NCBI GenBank assembly: GCA_003255065.1
Contig: QAOA01004335.1
Coordinates: 13,792 to 77,791 of the forward strand
DNA from: Cercis canadensis
Lineage: Eukaryota > Streptophyta > Magnoliopsida > Fabales > Fabaceae
Reading direction: 5' to 3'
Length of the DNA stretch: 64,000 nt
In this document: positions 27,401 through 39,173 of the stretch, piece by piece
Position numbering within the stretch: position 1 is the first letter of the stretch
How the letters are laid out: each line of letters starts with the position of its first letter
Notes under the pieces: model-generated
Seen by the model: the letters and a program-made list of their open reading frames with translations, nothing else
The model's database searches: none
Told to the model about the DNA's origin: nothing
Program-made: the position numbers and the translations under genes

Positions 27401-30400
27401 GAAACCTCAACATCACGACTTCTATATAAATTTTCAAGATGAGCTCCCCCCCCCCCAAACCAAAAAAAAGGGAGGCAACAAATAGAAAACAGTAACAAGT
27501 AACAGCAATTTCAACTGAAACTAGCACAAAAATTACTTGACCAAAAACCTATAGTCAAATTTAGCATACCTCTTCAGGCAGGAGGGGACATAAACCATTG
27601 TCTCTTCGCAAGTGTGAATCCACACTTATATCTTCATTAACAATTCCTTGTTTAATCATTTGTGCCCTTCGATGCTGTATGAGTTCAGTGTGTACATCCT
27701 ACCAAAGAGAACCTTCTTAAAAAGATAACCCTCAAAATAAAAATTGAAAAGAAAGAAGGGAGGGGAAGCTGACTTAGATGATCGAATTCAAGAAATACCA
27801 TTTTTGTAATGCACTTTGTAAAAGAATTTGGATGCACAAAATAAAACTCTAACAAATATACACATTCTAGGAGTAAAACCATAATTCCGTCAATTCTAGG
27901 CAATGGTATGAAAGAGAAACATTTAAAAAAGCAAACCTGAAAAAGTTCTGCACAACCATGATATGCCAAGGTGTCCCTCAGTAAGCCAGGATGGAATGCT
28001 AAGAAGGGTTGCCCCAATGCTTTTAACCTTCAAAAAGAAACAGCATAGATCTCTTATATGTCAACTACAAGAAACATTTCTAACATATGGGCATAGTGTG
28101 AGAACTATAATGAAAGTTGGATATAATTCTACAGGCAAGCTCTTTTTTTTTTTGGGCCTTTCTACTGGCAGGCTTAAAGTCTATACTTTTAACCAAACAA
28201 CATTCTCATTTCCTTATTTTGGATCCCAGTAAATCATGGCATTACATATTTTAAATACATAAAAGAGACATTTGGCCTCCAGTGCCAAAAAATAAGGGAA
28301 TGCTTAAATATCAATTTGTTAGCTGAAAGATATTCATACTTGTCAACCATCTGGCGGCCAAGCATTTGAATTTCTGGACGAAACTGGAGCGCATGGAAGG
28401 CAACCCTGCATCTTAGCCTCTGAAGCTCTGACATACCAGGTGGGAGAACAGACTGCAAAAGAGGATGTATAGTGTTTTGAAGTCAACTCTAGCAAACTTG
28501 GTCAATGATACACAAGCACACACAAAAGGTGTGAGAAATATCTAGAGAGAATTTAATCCACACTAGAGAAGCATGCCCTTGGAAATATCAAAAATGCATT
28601 CTAAGGCAGCATTTGCATGCAGGATAAGGCATGGAAAGGTAAGCGATGGAAAAGTCCATAAGGGTTGTCCCTAATTAAGTGAATTCACATTTCCCTTTTC
28701 CTTCCTTTAGCATTTTCAAAGGTCAACATGTATCGTTTTTTGCAGTCCAATATATAAGGATAATAATTACGGGGAACCTTGGCTTCTTAATAGTGAGCAT
28801 TAAGTACTTGAAAATGACTTAAAAGTTCAAGACCTCTTCTTTCCATCCAAACTTGTTCAGACTTTTTTGGTTAACACAAGAATGAAGCTAAACTATATGT
28901 TTGGCTAGTAACAGTAAAAGAAGTCAGCTATATGCGTAGACACACCAAAAACAGAAAAAAAAGGACAGACCAAAATGGATCTCAAGTACAGTTTACTACA
29001 AAACCTTTAAGCATTATGTATTTTCCATAACATTTAAAAATGAAATAACTTGCTGAATTTCTGCTATATTCAGCACCAAGTAGACAAACATCTAGAAGAC
29101 TGCACAACCACTCAAACTCTAATTGACAATTTCAGAATTCTGAAATACCTGCAGACATCCACCTTCAGTGATAATTATGCCAATAACCTTTGATCTCTTA
29201 AGCTTGGGTAAAATTTCTTGCACATAAAAGTTTGGAGAAGCTGAACTTTTGGGCCTAAATGTAGGAAAGTCATTTCTTCTCCTCCTTTCCTTCAAACTTT
29301 CAGGGAGGGTCTTTGCAATGATTACGTCATTTTTGAGATATGCTATGAACTGCTCCTCATTATAGACATAGGAAAAACTCTTGAACTTGGCACTGAATGA
29401 AATAATTAAAAAAATATATATATATATAAATANTAAAAAATATATATATATAAATATACATAAAATCAAAGCAGCAAAACAATATTATTTTAATAGCATA
29501 AAGCACACAGGAAAACATACCTAATGCCTTTTGAGCGAGTACTTTGTTGAATTTCTGGAATCACAAGAGTAGCATTTAGAAGCCTGGATATGGTGACCAG
29601 ATCACAGATCTATAAAATCAACAAATTTTCAATTAGTATAATAAGAAAATATAAATGGAAAACAACTTTTATACATTTGATGGTACATACTGAAGATCTT
29701 ATCTGTGCAAATCCCCCAAAAATTTTTGCATAGATGAAACCATTGCTCTGCTCTTTCAGAACTGTGAAGTAAGAGAATAATCACTTGAGACGGCAGATAG
29801 AGAGAGAATGAAAACCATACATGTATGTAAAAGGGAGAAATATCAGTGCAGTTAAAATTTGTCAAAGATAAAAAAATCACCAAGTAATATTGGTGCAGTT
29901 ATATACATTATTAGACAAACTAGAGAAGCCTCAATTGTTACATGCACAGTATACCACAATTTCTTAACTTCTCCATAAGATTGATTAGTGATAATGCTTT
30001 AAAACATATTATAAAGCCAAGGTTTTATTTAAATCATCAAAAATATGAAAGTAATTTGTAAGCCAAAAACTATCATTCCAAAGATTGAAATCCCATGGGG
30101 TAGAGTTTCCCAAGATCTATTCACTAGATAATATTCTCACGACAAAAAATGTTTATGTAATCTAGATGACAGATAAACCACTCCAATTATTTAATAGGCA
30201 ACTTATATCTGTGAGTGAAAAACAAAAAACAAAGACTATGATTTAAATATCAAATATATCTGCCACCTCAGAAAGATATATAGCATATCCACTCAACTAC
30301 AAGCATGCATTGCATTTTCGTACCTTCTGTATCTCCCTAACAAAATGCAAAGCAGTAAGCAACTTGAGCCATATCATTACCAGAATAATTGCTTCTAGGG

Positions 30401-30734
30401 TTGGCATAAGGCTGCAATGCTTCCAAGGACTTTATGGTGCCCCATAACTTCTTATTCTTTGTGCCCTGTAACATTTCAAGCAAACAAAGTTAAAGCGCCA
30501 ATAACTTAAGTGAAACAGAAAACACATGTTACATGCATTCACCGTGGACACTTGTATGATACCCACCTGTCTCCCCAACATGGAAGCAAAATCTTCAGGA
30601 AGACTTGGCATTGCTTTGTACTGCACTATACTACCAGTCCAAAGCTTCACAAAAGAAAGATGAATGATAATAGATGCCATAGATAAGGTGACTACAGAAA
30701 GAACAACCCATTTTATCTTAGTAATGAATGCCAT
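24433..30734 (-). CDS. O-fucosyltransferase-family (DUF246/GT106-like) Golgi glycosyltransferase
   Basis: Ten coding exons: 30567-30734, 30381-30465, 29691-29761, 29521-29609, 29149-29392, 28340-28452, 27937-28027, 27570-27698, 25806-26359, 24433-24880. They give 1992 bases and 663 residues in one frame. The N-terminus has a short cytosolic part and a hydrophobic anchor at about residues 10-30 (VVLSVVTLSMASIIIHL), as in type II Golgi enzymes. The body has family-typical blocks: GFIYAKIFGGF, RLLNATLVIPE, RLRCRVAFHAL, FLAFHPGLLRDTLAYHGC, YLAGSETFGGQR. A proline-rich segment (PRPRPLPPPPDRP) precedes a C-terminal region with NITRENLYHPKHNW, clustered Cys and a very acidic tail. Related plant proteins work in cell-wall polysaccharide or rhamnogalacturonan synthesis; the substrate of this one cannot be told. 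The leader is spliced: a first exon ends at donor 31759 and the second begins at 30797. Confidence 0.86.
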
Positions 30735-30749
30735 CTTGGGTTGACGAAT

Positions 30750-30797
30750 CTACATCCCCAATCCAGCACCAACTGAATCTGAACTTAACAGCAACAT
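30750..30797 (-). promoter_or_regulatory. Upstream ORF of 15 codons ahead of the O-fucosyltransferase-like start
   Basis: On the coding strand an ATG at 30797 opens a reading frame for MLLLSSDSVGAGLGM, with TAG at 30752-30750. It ends 15 bases before the main ATG at 30734. It starts exactly at the predicted 3' splice site of the leader intron, so its context depends on splicing. An upstream ORF this close usually lowers translation of the main frame; that effect here is inference. Confidence 0.5.
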
Positions 30798-31758
30798 CTA
30801 CAAGAAAGTATACAAACAAATTGTTCCATCAAAAACTAAAAACAGTTCAACACTAAGAGTGGATAAGATAATTACAAATTCCTAAAAATAATATTGGTCT
30901 GCAGGCTTTGCCCCATTTATCAACTTTCTCGTACAACTTTTCAGGTTCTAATTCCATCCTTATATGTCCAATTCCAACTTATTCATTTCATCCATATCTA
31001 ACTACCATTAGGGCTAATACCGTTGGCCGAAAAAACAAAATTAGGGCTAATACCAGCAATTGCTTGTGTAGCATCTAATGTGCTATTGATGCAAATGGCT
31101 GTGTATGATTAGAAGCAGAATATATTAAAATTTATGTAATAGTAATCATCTGGCTATTCATTAATAAAAAAGAATTATAATGTGGCTCAAAAAGAGCACT
31201 GTTTGTCTATGAATGGCTGGCCATGGGCTTCTAGTATGTCATGAACCTCACAAACAGCATATCCAGGAGAAGAAATTTTTTCTTTGAAAAAGAAAAAAGG
31301 CAGAAGAAAAACGAGGTAGAAAACAAGTTCAAGAGAAGATTTGAACTGAGAGAAATCCAAATTAACGAATTAACTACAAGTGGTTGGGATATGAAAGAAA
31401 AAGTGGATGATATACAGTAAGTTCATCGTTGAAAGATTAAGAAGCAAAGAACCTCCAATCCCGCAAATATAATCAAACATGCAAACATAATGAGTGCTGG
31501 AAAATTCATAAACACACCGAAAGTGAGAGCTCAAAACTCGATGGAAAAATAGCTTTCTTCTTCAATCCACTAAAACACCATCTTCTGTATTATTCAGCAT
31601 TCCACTAAAACCACCCACTATCACAACAACCCATCAAGTCCAGCAACTATTTCGCATTACCCATCTCTTACAATCCCTCCTTCCCCCTAAAGATACTACA
31701 TTTGGCATAGACCAATTTCTACGGATTTGCTCTTACTCGTAAAATATCAATAGCGTAC

Positions 31759-32300
31759 CTGCAATTAAGGAAGGTGCCCTCACTCCATCAACCAGTTTAT
31801 CGCCAATGTCGCATCTTTACTTCGAAGGATGCAAAGGCTGCAGTTTCTGGGCTTCACCCTTGTTTGATCGCAGCCCTGGCCCACCAATCTTTGGTAACAG
31901 CAGTGCAATTCAATTGGGAAGCAAAAGCAGCCAGCAACTATGTCTCGCAGCTCGTCGATTCTATAACATACAAATACAAATCAAATACTACTCAATGGTC
32001 GGCAGAGCTACTGCAACTCCGCTACTCCCTTCAATTCCAAGATTGTGGGCAGCAACTGGGTCGATTAGATCTTGTTTAATCAGTTCGGGCCTGATATACT
32101 TGGTTGAATATCTCGAAGATTTCATGCGCAATTCACTCTTGGAGTGCTCTGCTATACTCACTCCGTTGATTACCCTTTTGGAGCTGAATTCTGCTTAGCA
32201 CAACGTGGGGACAGGGTGCTTGATATTCGATTCAATTCGGCCACGGCAAATGGGGCAAAGGGAGAAGGTGATTCGGGTTATGGGATCCAAAATCCCTTCT
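31759..32300 (-). other. Probable first leader exon and promoter region of the O-fucosyltransferase-like gene
   Basis: This is a relatively GC-rich stretch directly upstream of the gene. Its coding-strand end has a good donor (GCAG followed by GTACGC at 31758). It would splice across about 960 bases to the acceptor next to 30797. The transcription start is not visible; the boundary at 32300 is a guess from base composition. Confidence 0.45.
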
Positions 32301-32492
32301 TTGGAGAATAGTGGGGTGCTCCAACAGATCGCTACTCAATACTGAAGAAGATGAAGTCAGGAATCAGGAAGGGATGAACCTCTTTGCACGTGCAGCTCAC
32401 ATGAATGTTAATTGCAGTCTACTCCACCTTTTTTTTAAAAAAAAAAAAATTATAATATTATATAAATATATCATATCACACTTTTATAATAA

Positions 32493-32704
32493 CGGAGATT
32501 CTATAATACTACATAAGTATGTCATACTACACTGATGTGGCAAACATACTTAATTTTTATATTTTATTGAATATAAATATAATTTATTTTATTTTCTTAA
32601 ATAAATTTAAAAATAGTTAATTTGTACAGGTGTCATTCTCATATTAGTTAATCTCATGTAGTATGACATACTACGTAAATATGAAAAGTATCTAAGAAAC
32701 CTCC
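32493..32704. mobile_element. 212-bp MITE with 9-bp target duplication (Mutator-like)
   Basis: The left end runs CGGAGATTCTATAATACTAC and the reverse complement of the right end starts GGAGGTTTCTTAGATACT. Both arms share an inner block, GTATGTCATACTACA. The direct repeat TTATAATAA abuts both ends (32484-32492 and 32705-32713). A 9-bp duplication points to the Mutator superfamily. The duplication is AT-only, so chance is possible, but its exact position next to the inverted ends supports it. Confidence 0.6.
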
Positions 32705-32800
32705 TTATAATAAATATACATAATTTTTATATTTTATTATATATAAAATATAATTTTTTTATTTTTTTAAATAAACTTAAAAATAATTAACTTGTATATT
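32545..32800 (+). repeat. Diverged direct duplication of an AT-rich block
   Basis: A block near 32545-32632 (ATACTTAATTTTTATATTTT, through to TTAATTTGTAC) recurs with some changes near 32712-32800 (ATACATAATTTTTATATTTT, through to TTAACTTGTAT). One copy lies inside the 212-bp MITE and one just outside, which suggests nested or tandem insertion of related elements. Confidence 0.6.
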
Positions 32801-33737
32801 AATTATTCTGATATGATATTACACATAAATATCAAAAGCATTTAACCTTGACAATTTAGCATAGTAAAATCCCCAATAAGAAACTTATAAATTATTTTTT
32901 AGAAAAATATAATGACTCAAACAATAATATTTTTATTATTTTTTTAAAAGAATCAAATCCATAGAACAAATAAGGCCAACATCGACTTTGTAACGTGAGT
33001 AGTCCATATCGTAGGAATCCATATCCGTACGTGACCCGATTTCGATGACCCCCATTGAATATTATTCAAAGATAAAAGCTAGAATTAGAAGAGGTTTATC
33101 AACACCATTTCTATTAAGGTATAAAGGTAGTAATTGTCAAAAGAGGAACAAAGAGATAGAGGAAACAACAGCAGTGTTCAAATAAAAATTTATTTCTTTT
33201 GCATCCAAGACTAGTGTAGATGACTATTGTCATCTCTTGAGCATTTTAAGAGCATCAGCTGAATCCTTTCTTGGAGGATTACAGCACCTCCTCAAGTAAA
33301 CTCCCGTTGTGCGTTTGCTATTAAATAATAAAATCATATTACGTTACTAACATCATGCTACCGGCTACCCCCATTCATTATGAGTTGAATATCTAGGTTA
33401 ACAATCTTTTCCCATTCCTTTCCCCCAATTGCCTATTGCTTATGATCGATGATATCATTAATCAGTGACTCGAGTTGATACAGTAATCACCATAATTGAT
33501 GACCAAAAGAATTGCTCCAATCGATATATAGTTAAATTGCTACAAATATAAAGAAATAAACCACAGCAAAACTCGACAATTGATAATGCATCTAACTTGG
33601 TACTCAATTGGTTGTTAAAATTCACTTGAATGGAAAATTCTATGAACTAAAAACAAGCTTTAAATTGGGTTCACACCCAACAAGAGACCTAAGTTTGGCT
33701 AAAAAACAAAAAGGACAATGTCAACTGAAAGAAACAC

Positions 33738-34873
33738 CTAATCGAACAAGCTGAATCCCATGTCATCATCACTCTCTTCCTTTGGTTCTTCCTGCAAAGG
33801 CAAATTCAGGAGCACGGGTTCAGAAATCAAGCACATACAGCACTATGCAAACAAATAGTTGAGTAACCAAAACAAATTGAGGTATCACTATTAACACAAT
33901 ATTGACCACCGTCACATTACATAGCTATCATGGAAGAAAACAAATGAAACCAAGCGCCAAATTAACACAACGGCTCAAAAAGGCATCTATCCTCTAAAAC
34001 AATTTTACTATCTAAACCGAATTAAGGTATTACTTTTAACACGACCTCATTTGACTAGGGAGAAAACAATGAAAGAAAAGCACCAAAGTATCACAACAAG
34101 GCATAAATGGCATCAATTATCCATATCTAGTACATGTTATGGTACCAAATAAATTCTCCATTCCTATAATCCTTACAATCTGAAAGCCAACAAGCAAGCT
34201 AATAAAGGGCTTGAAATTGTTACCTTCTTTTCCTCAGCAACAGGGGCTGCAGTTTTTCCGGCGCCGCCAGCATCGGCACCACCAACAGGATTAGCGACGG
34301 CTACAGCAGCACCACCGCCTGAACAAGCATTCAAGATGAGGTCCTCAATGTTCCTCTTCTCTGCAAGCTTAGCAAACAGGCTTGGCCAGTACGATTCTAC
34401 AGACACACTAGCTGCTTTCACCAAAGCATTAATCTTCTCCGCCTATTGCATTGTTACCCAGAATAAAAAATTATAAACAAATCGAAAAAAAAAATAACAT
34501 CGAAGTTCATATACTACAGAAACAATTAACTCAGATCATGACCTTCTCTGTATTTGGATCAGTATTTGGATCAAAATTAAATATCAACCAGAAAATAATC
34601 TTACGGTGATTGCAATCCCGTCATCTTGAAGAATCNCTCCGCCTATTGCATTGTTACCCAGAATAAAAAATTATAAACAAATCGAAAAAAAAAATGACAT
34701 CGAAGTTCATATACTATAGAAACAATTAACTCAGATCATGACCTTCTCTGTATTTGGATCAGTATTTGGATCAAAATTAAATATCAACCAGAAAATAATC
34801 TTACGGTGATTGCAATCCCGTCATCTTGAAGAATCAAAGAGGCGTAAGTGCAAGCCAACTCGCTGCAAGCCAT
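33738..34873 (-). CDS. RPP1: 60S acidic ribosomal protein P1
   Basis: Three coding exons, 34805-34873, 34224-34442 and 33738-33791, give 114 codons (113 residues), the usual P1 size. The protein starts [18 protein letters not shown] and continues [10 protein letters not shown] and [19 protein letters not shown], the dimerisation helices of P1. A flexible Ala/Gly/Pro hinge follows, then the conserved acidic end [13 protein letters not shown] that recruits elongation factors. P1/P2 dimers bind P0 on the large ribosomal subunit stalk and activate GTPase factors. Exon 1 is partly repeated at 34605-34635 because of an assembly error around the N at 34636, so the true first intron is shorter than it appears. 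The leader extends to about 35100. Confidence 0.95.
34437..34835. repeat. 199-bp near-identical tandem copies separated by a single N (assembly artefact)
   Basis: Positions 34437-34635 and 34637-34835 match base for base except at two sites: 34496 A versus 34696 G, and 34517 C versus 34717 T. The N at 34636 sits exactly between them. This is what results when two overlapping contig ends, probably from two haplotypes, are placed side by side instead of merged. Copy 1 contains only a fragment of P1 exon 1. Confidence 0.93.
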
Positions 34874-35937
34874 CGTAGCACAAAGATTCAATAGCAACCT
34901 GTAATGAAACGAATTAGACTAAAGAGAAATTGGAATAATCGTCAGTGCGAGAATTCTCGGCGGCAAAGACAGAGCAATGGAGAAGGGAGGATACCTGAAA
35001 ACAGAGGCTTCTTGTGGCACCAGACGAGGGTAGGGTTTTGCAAGCGAAACTGTAAAATATATAGTGTTTTGAGAAGGCTAGGGTTTTTAATTGAATCCGG
35101 ATCGTCAAGGGATTAGACGAGACTAAATTAGTAATTTACAGATACCTCTCTAAATTTTTATCTATTAGCACAAGTTTCTCGTATTATTTTGAAAATAACA
35201 TTTGACGCCAATTTTTTGCTCTTGCGTATATCAATTACATTCTTCCTTTAAATGTTTGTCGATTTACGATATGGTAAATGGTGGAATTACTACTTACTTA
35301 TTGAGTGATTAATATTTTTCAATTCAGTTTAATAATAATAAAAATATTTGATTAATATGTAAAAAATTTACCTTATATTTTATTAATTTTATTGTTGATC
35401 AAATATTTTTTAACAATTGAACTTCAGTCTTCACTACTTAAACAAATAAATGTATTTTGTATATAAAATAAACAAATCCTTAATTGATCAACGATTAAGC
35501 AGGACTACATTTTTTTCTTAAAAATTTTACGTGATTGCACAAATAAAATGTTTTCACTAAATAAAAAAACAAGAAAATCCAAATTTTTTACTAAAGAGAT
35601 GTTTGGTAAACGGATTCTTTTTCATTTTAGGGAATAATGTTTTTTGATAATGGTGATTTGCGGAAATATTACAAATACGTTTGATTGACCTTAATCATTC
35701 ATGGAAATGTTAGACAATGTTTCTTCAAATTTTTGTATTCTCACGTTTGGTTCTAATATAACTTTTTTGGAAATTTTAATATTTTTTCTAAAAATGCTTT
35801 TATCTATTTTAAGTCAAAATAAATAAAATTGTTTCCTATAATTAATTAATATTTATTTAAAATTAAGAATACATAAAAAGTAGCACTAAAAATTAACAAA
35901 AATAAAAGATAAAACAAAATATAAATGAATATGGGCA

Positions 35938-36468
35938 CTTTAACCTAAAAATTACATTTTTTTTAAACTTATTTACACAATTATAAGACTTTTCAACTTA
36001 TTTACCTTAATATTATACTTTTAAAATATTAAAAACTAAAAAATAAAAATTAATGGATCCCACTAAACATGTCAGTGGGCCTACGACGTGTCCATGTGGA
36101 ATACGCTAGTGGGCCTAGGACGTGTCCCCACACACTCCCACACTTGTGTGTTTCTGCCAATTTTTTAGAAAAATGTCAAATGGTCAATATAAGTTTGGCC
36201 TATTGTCTTGTGCAAGGACAAAGATGCAGGGCAAAAGTGACCATAAGCTGCTTGTATCAAATGCAAGGGACACGTCTTGAGTTCATTGGTGTGTCCCTCG
36301 TGAACACATCATGGGCTCATTGGCATGTCCGGTGGGCCCCGCCACTTCTTATTTCAATTTTTTTTGTTAGTTTGTTAATTTTTTTTAAAATATAATATTT
36401 AGTTAAATAAGTTAAAAAGTGTTATAATTGTGTAAATAAGTTTAAAAAATATAATTTTTAGGTCAAAG
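35938..36468. mobile_element. 531-bp foldback/MITE with about 125-bp terminal inverted repeats
   Basis: The left arm begins CTTTAACCTAAAAATTACAT and continues AAACTTATTTACACAATTAT. The reverse complement of the right arm begins CTTTGACCTAAAAATTATAT and continues with the same AAACTTATTTACACAATTAT. Similarity extends over roughly 35938-36062 and 36344-36468. The core is GC-richer and carries two copies of GTGGGCCTA(C/G)GACGTGTCC near 36075 and 36111. I see no clear target duplication. Arms this long suggest a Mutator-like non-autonomous or foldback element. Confidence 0.75.
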
Positions 36469-36963
36469 GTTCATCATGATAACATAACGACAATAACATA
36501 AAGTTGTAGTGGAAGACGTTGATTATAAGATAGAATAAATGAAGTGATAAATAAAGGGTATTGTAGATGAGGGACGCTACAATATTGTTGTTGTTGTTAT
36601 TGTTGTTCCCAAGAAGGTGTAGTAGCGTCTAAGATAAGAATTGGCAACAAATGCTCCTTTACTAGGAAGCAACGACACTGTTCCAACAAAAGCCCTTAGA
36701 AATAAAATAAAATAAAAAAGCTAAAAAAGAGGAAGAGGAAATGATGAATAAAGAATTTTAGTATTATTACGATTATGTCATTAATAAAAGATATATTTGT
36801 ATTTATATATTTATAAAACTTTTTTATAATCATGAGAATTCAATATTCTCACCCTATATTTGTGAAAATGTTTTGGTGAGAAACTTACCTTAAAATCATT
36901 CTCGAAAATCTTTACTTTCTTAAAAATATTTTTTTGAAACCTTGTATAAAATATGAAAATATT

Positions 36964-38304
36964 AGGGACTATTTGCTTTGACTATTTCATGTTTTCATTT
37001 TCAATGAAAATAAAAAAAATGGGCCTAAAAATGTGTTTGGTTAAGTTTAATAAAAACATTTTATTGAAAATATTTCTTAAATTGGACCCAAATCTAAAAA
37101 TGTAAAAAAGACGTTTCCATGGTTTCTTTCTCAAATATTTGAAAACAATAAATGAAAAATGAAAACACGGTAGCAATTTTGAAATTATAATGACCACTGT
37201 TTGTTGTTAGCCATCTAGCCTTCGACACAATTAAGGAGCACAACAAAACACGTCAAGGAATACAAGCCACCCTCAAACATCTCCATCTCTCTCGCATTTC
37301 ATCTTCTTCCTTCGTCTCGCATTGCACACTTCGCATCTTGCTCTTTCTGCTGTTGCCTATCTGAACGCTCATCGGTCTTGGTCTTTCCCTCCTCGACAAC
37401 GGCAATGCAGCTTTGGTCCTTCATTGCATTGTTCACACTTGTCTACTTCACGCTTGGCTGCTATCTGGTCTCTGCCACTTTCAATCTCCATCTCACCAAG
37501 TCACTGCCGCACCAGCCTCCAGGCCTCCATTTCCACCAGCAATTAATTTATTGCTTTTAATTTTTTGCTGCTTCAATGATTTGTTGTTTATTATTTGAAA
37601 ATTTATTGAATTGATTTCTTTTGTTGATTATGTGATTTCTATATCTCAGACTCGATGGCCATTTTTGATTTCTTGTTGCTTTATTGATTTTATAGTAAAT
37701 ATTTGGGTTGAATTATGTTGATGCTATTATTTTTATTGATGTTAGTATTTTTATGTCTTGGTGAAGTGTTGAAGCTAAAGTTTCTTGGCATTGTGAATAT
37801 GTATATATTGCGAGAGTATGAAGAATTAATGAGCAAAGTGTTTGAATTTAATTTTAAATAAAGTATGCTTATAAGAGAGGTTTTATAGCATGATTTGGGA
37901 ATTTTTTGCTATAATCTCTATTTTAATTTGATGGTTAGGATTCTTCTACCATCCCAAGTGCATTCTTAATTTTGACAACAATATTAATGCTTTTAAAAAT
38001 CCCTTTTTAGCATTGTCCATCATTTAAGAATTAAGTAAAAGAAATTATAACCTTAATGATCATTTTGGGTCAATCAAAGAAAGCAAGCAAAAATAAATAA
38101 AAAATTGTTGAACCCCACAGTATAGCAGTTCTATTAAGGAATATTAGCTAAACATGTTTTCATAATTTTTATTTTTTGAAATTTTCATACCATGTTTTTA
38201 TTGTTTTCATTTTCTAGAAACAATTTTTAACTTTACAAACTAAATATATTTCTTAAAATTTAGAAACTGAAAATAAGAAAACATTTTGAAAGCAAACATG
38301 CCCT
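36964..38304. mobile_element. Possible 1.34 kb element with degenerate inverted ends
   Basis: The left end reads AGGGACTATTTGCTTTGA and the reverse complement of the right end reads AGGGCATGTTTGCTTTCA. A looser match extends inward (ATGTTTTC, then ATTTTCA). No matching target duplication is seen. The inside includes a GC-richer patch at about 37200-37560 unlike its surroundings. Ends of this AGGGCATGTTTG type are common on plant non-autonomous elements, but this call is tentative. Confidence 0.35.
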
Positions 38305-38789
38305 TAGTTTTCTAAGTTGAGATTCCTAAAAAATTAAAAAGAATCTATCTACCAAACTTCTGCTAATGTTAACTTACATTTATGTTATTCACCGAAAAAA
38401 AAAAAAAAAACTTACATTTGTGTTAGGAATATTTAGTATTTGTGTTTTAAATCTAAATTTTTTGTTTCACTTTGATTTTAATGCTTAAAACGAATTTATA
38501 ACAAACTTATTTATCCTTTCTCATTTGTTTTGATTTTCTTAAAGAAGAAAATTAAGCAAATAAAAAAAATTTAAACATGAAAATTTGGATGGGATCCGGA
38601 CGGCCTCAATGGCATCAAATGATAAAGGTCAAAGCCCAGCCCAAGCCAAAGTGCTCAGGTTAATCTGGTTCTCCGGGTCAGCTCGGGTCTTGTACAGCTC
38701 TGTTCCCAATGGCATCTCGCTGAACCGGTAGCGTTTTCATTTTCCCGGGTAATAGAACGCGGTACTCCATAGCATAGTTTACTTCATAC

Positions 38790-38889
38790 TTGGTGGTGGG
38801 CTGCGGCGGAGGACGATTCTTGATGCTGTTTCCTTCTCATCAAACAAGCACGATTCAACATCATTAACCCACGTAGATACGAGAGACAT
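38790..38889 (-). pseudogene. Orphan exon-like fragment in a GC-rich island
   Basis: On the minus strand an ATG at 38889 opens MSLVSTWVNDVESCLFDEKE and continues for 13 more residues. The frame then meets a strong donor (A followed by GTATGA at 38789). Unspliced, it would stop at 38779. The island (about 38590-38940) is much GC-richer than its flanks. No matching downstream exon was found within the next kilobases. It may be a relic first exon, a captured fragment or chance. No family is recognised. Confidence 0.25.
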
Positions 38890-39173
38890 ACCGCCGCCGG
38901 AAATAACTGCCGGTTGTGTGAAAGCTGCTATTATTTATTTTGTTAAAATCATTAAGCTTGTCGTTGTAACATGTTTAAAATTTATTTGCAAAAATAAATG
39001 CTTTATGAAATATTACTTTAATTATAAAAGACAGTAGCAAGTGTAGATCAATATCAACTTGGAAAACCTTGCCACAATTGAATTTAATAATGGAGAAAGG
39101 GATACTTTTATTTTACATGGTGGTGGGTGATAGGACAAAGAGGACAATGTGGAAATTTTGATGCTTTAACGAG

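Noticed and set aside
31012..31060. Short direct repeat of TTAGGGCTAATACC
   Set aside because: Only two short copies within the leader intron, with no inverted ends or tail. It is too small to call an element.
31806..32198. 130-residue plus-strand ORF
   Set aside because: It overlaps the likely leader exon of the O-fucosyltransferase-like gene on the other strand, has no recognisable domain and no supporting splice or promoter context.
36069..36395. 108-residue ORF inside the foldback element
   Set aside because: It runs into the inverted arm, has no domain and resembles no transposase.
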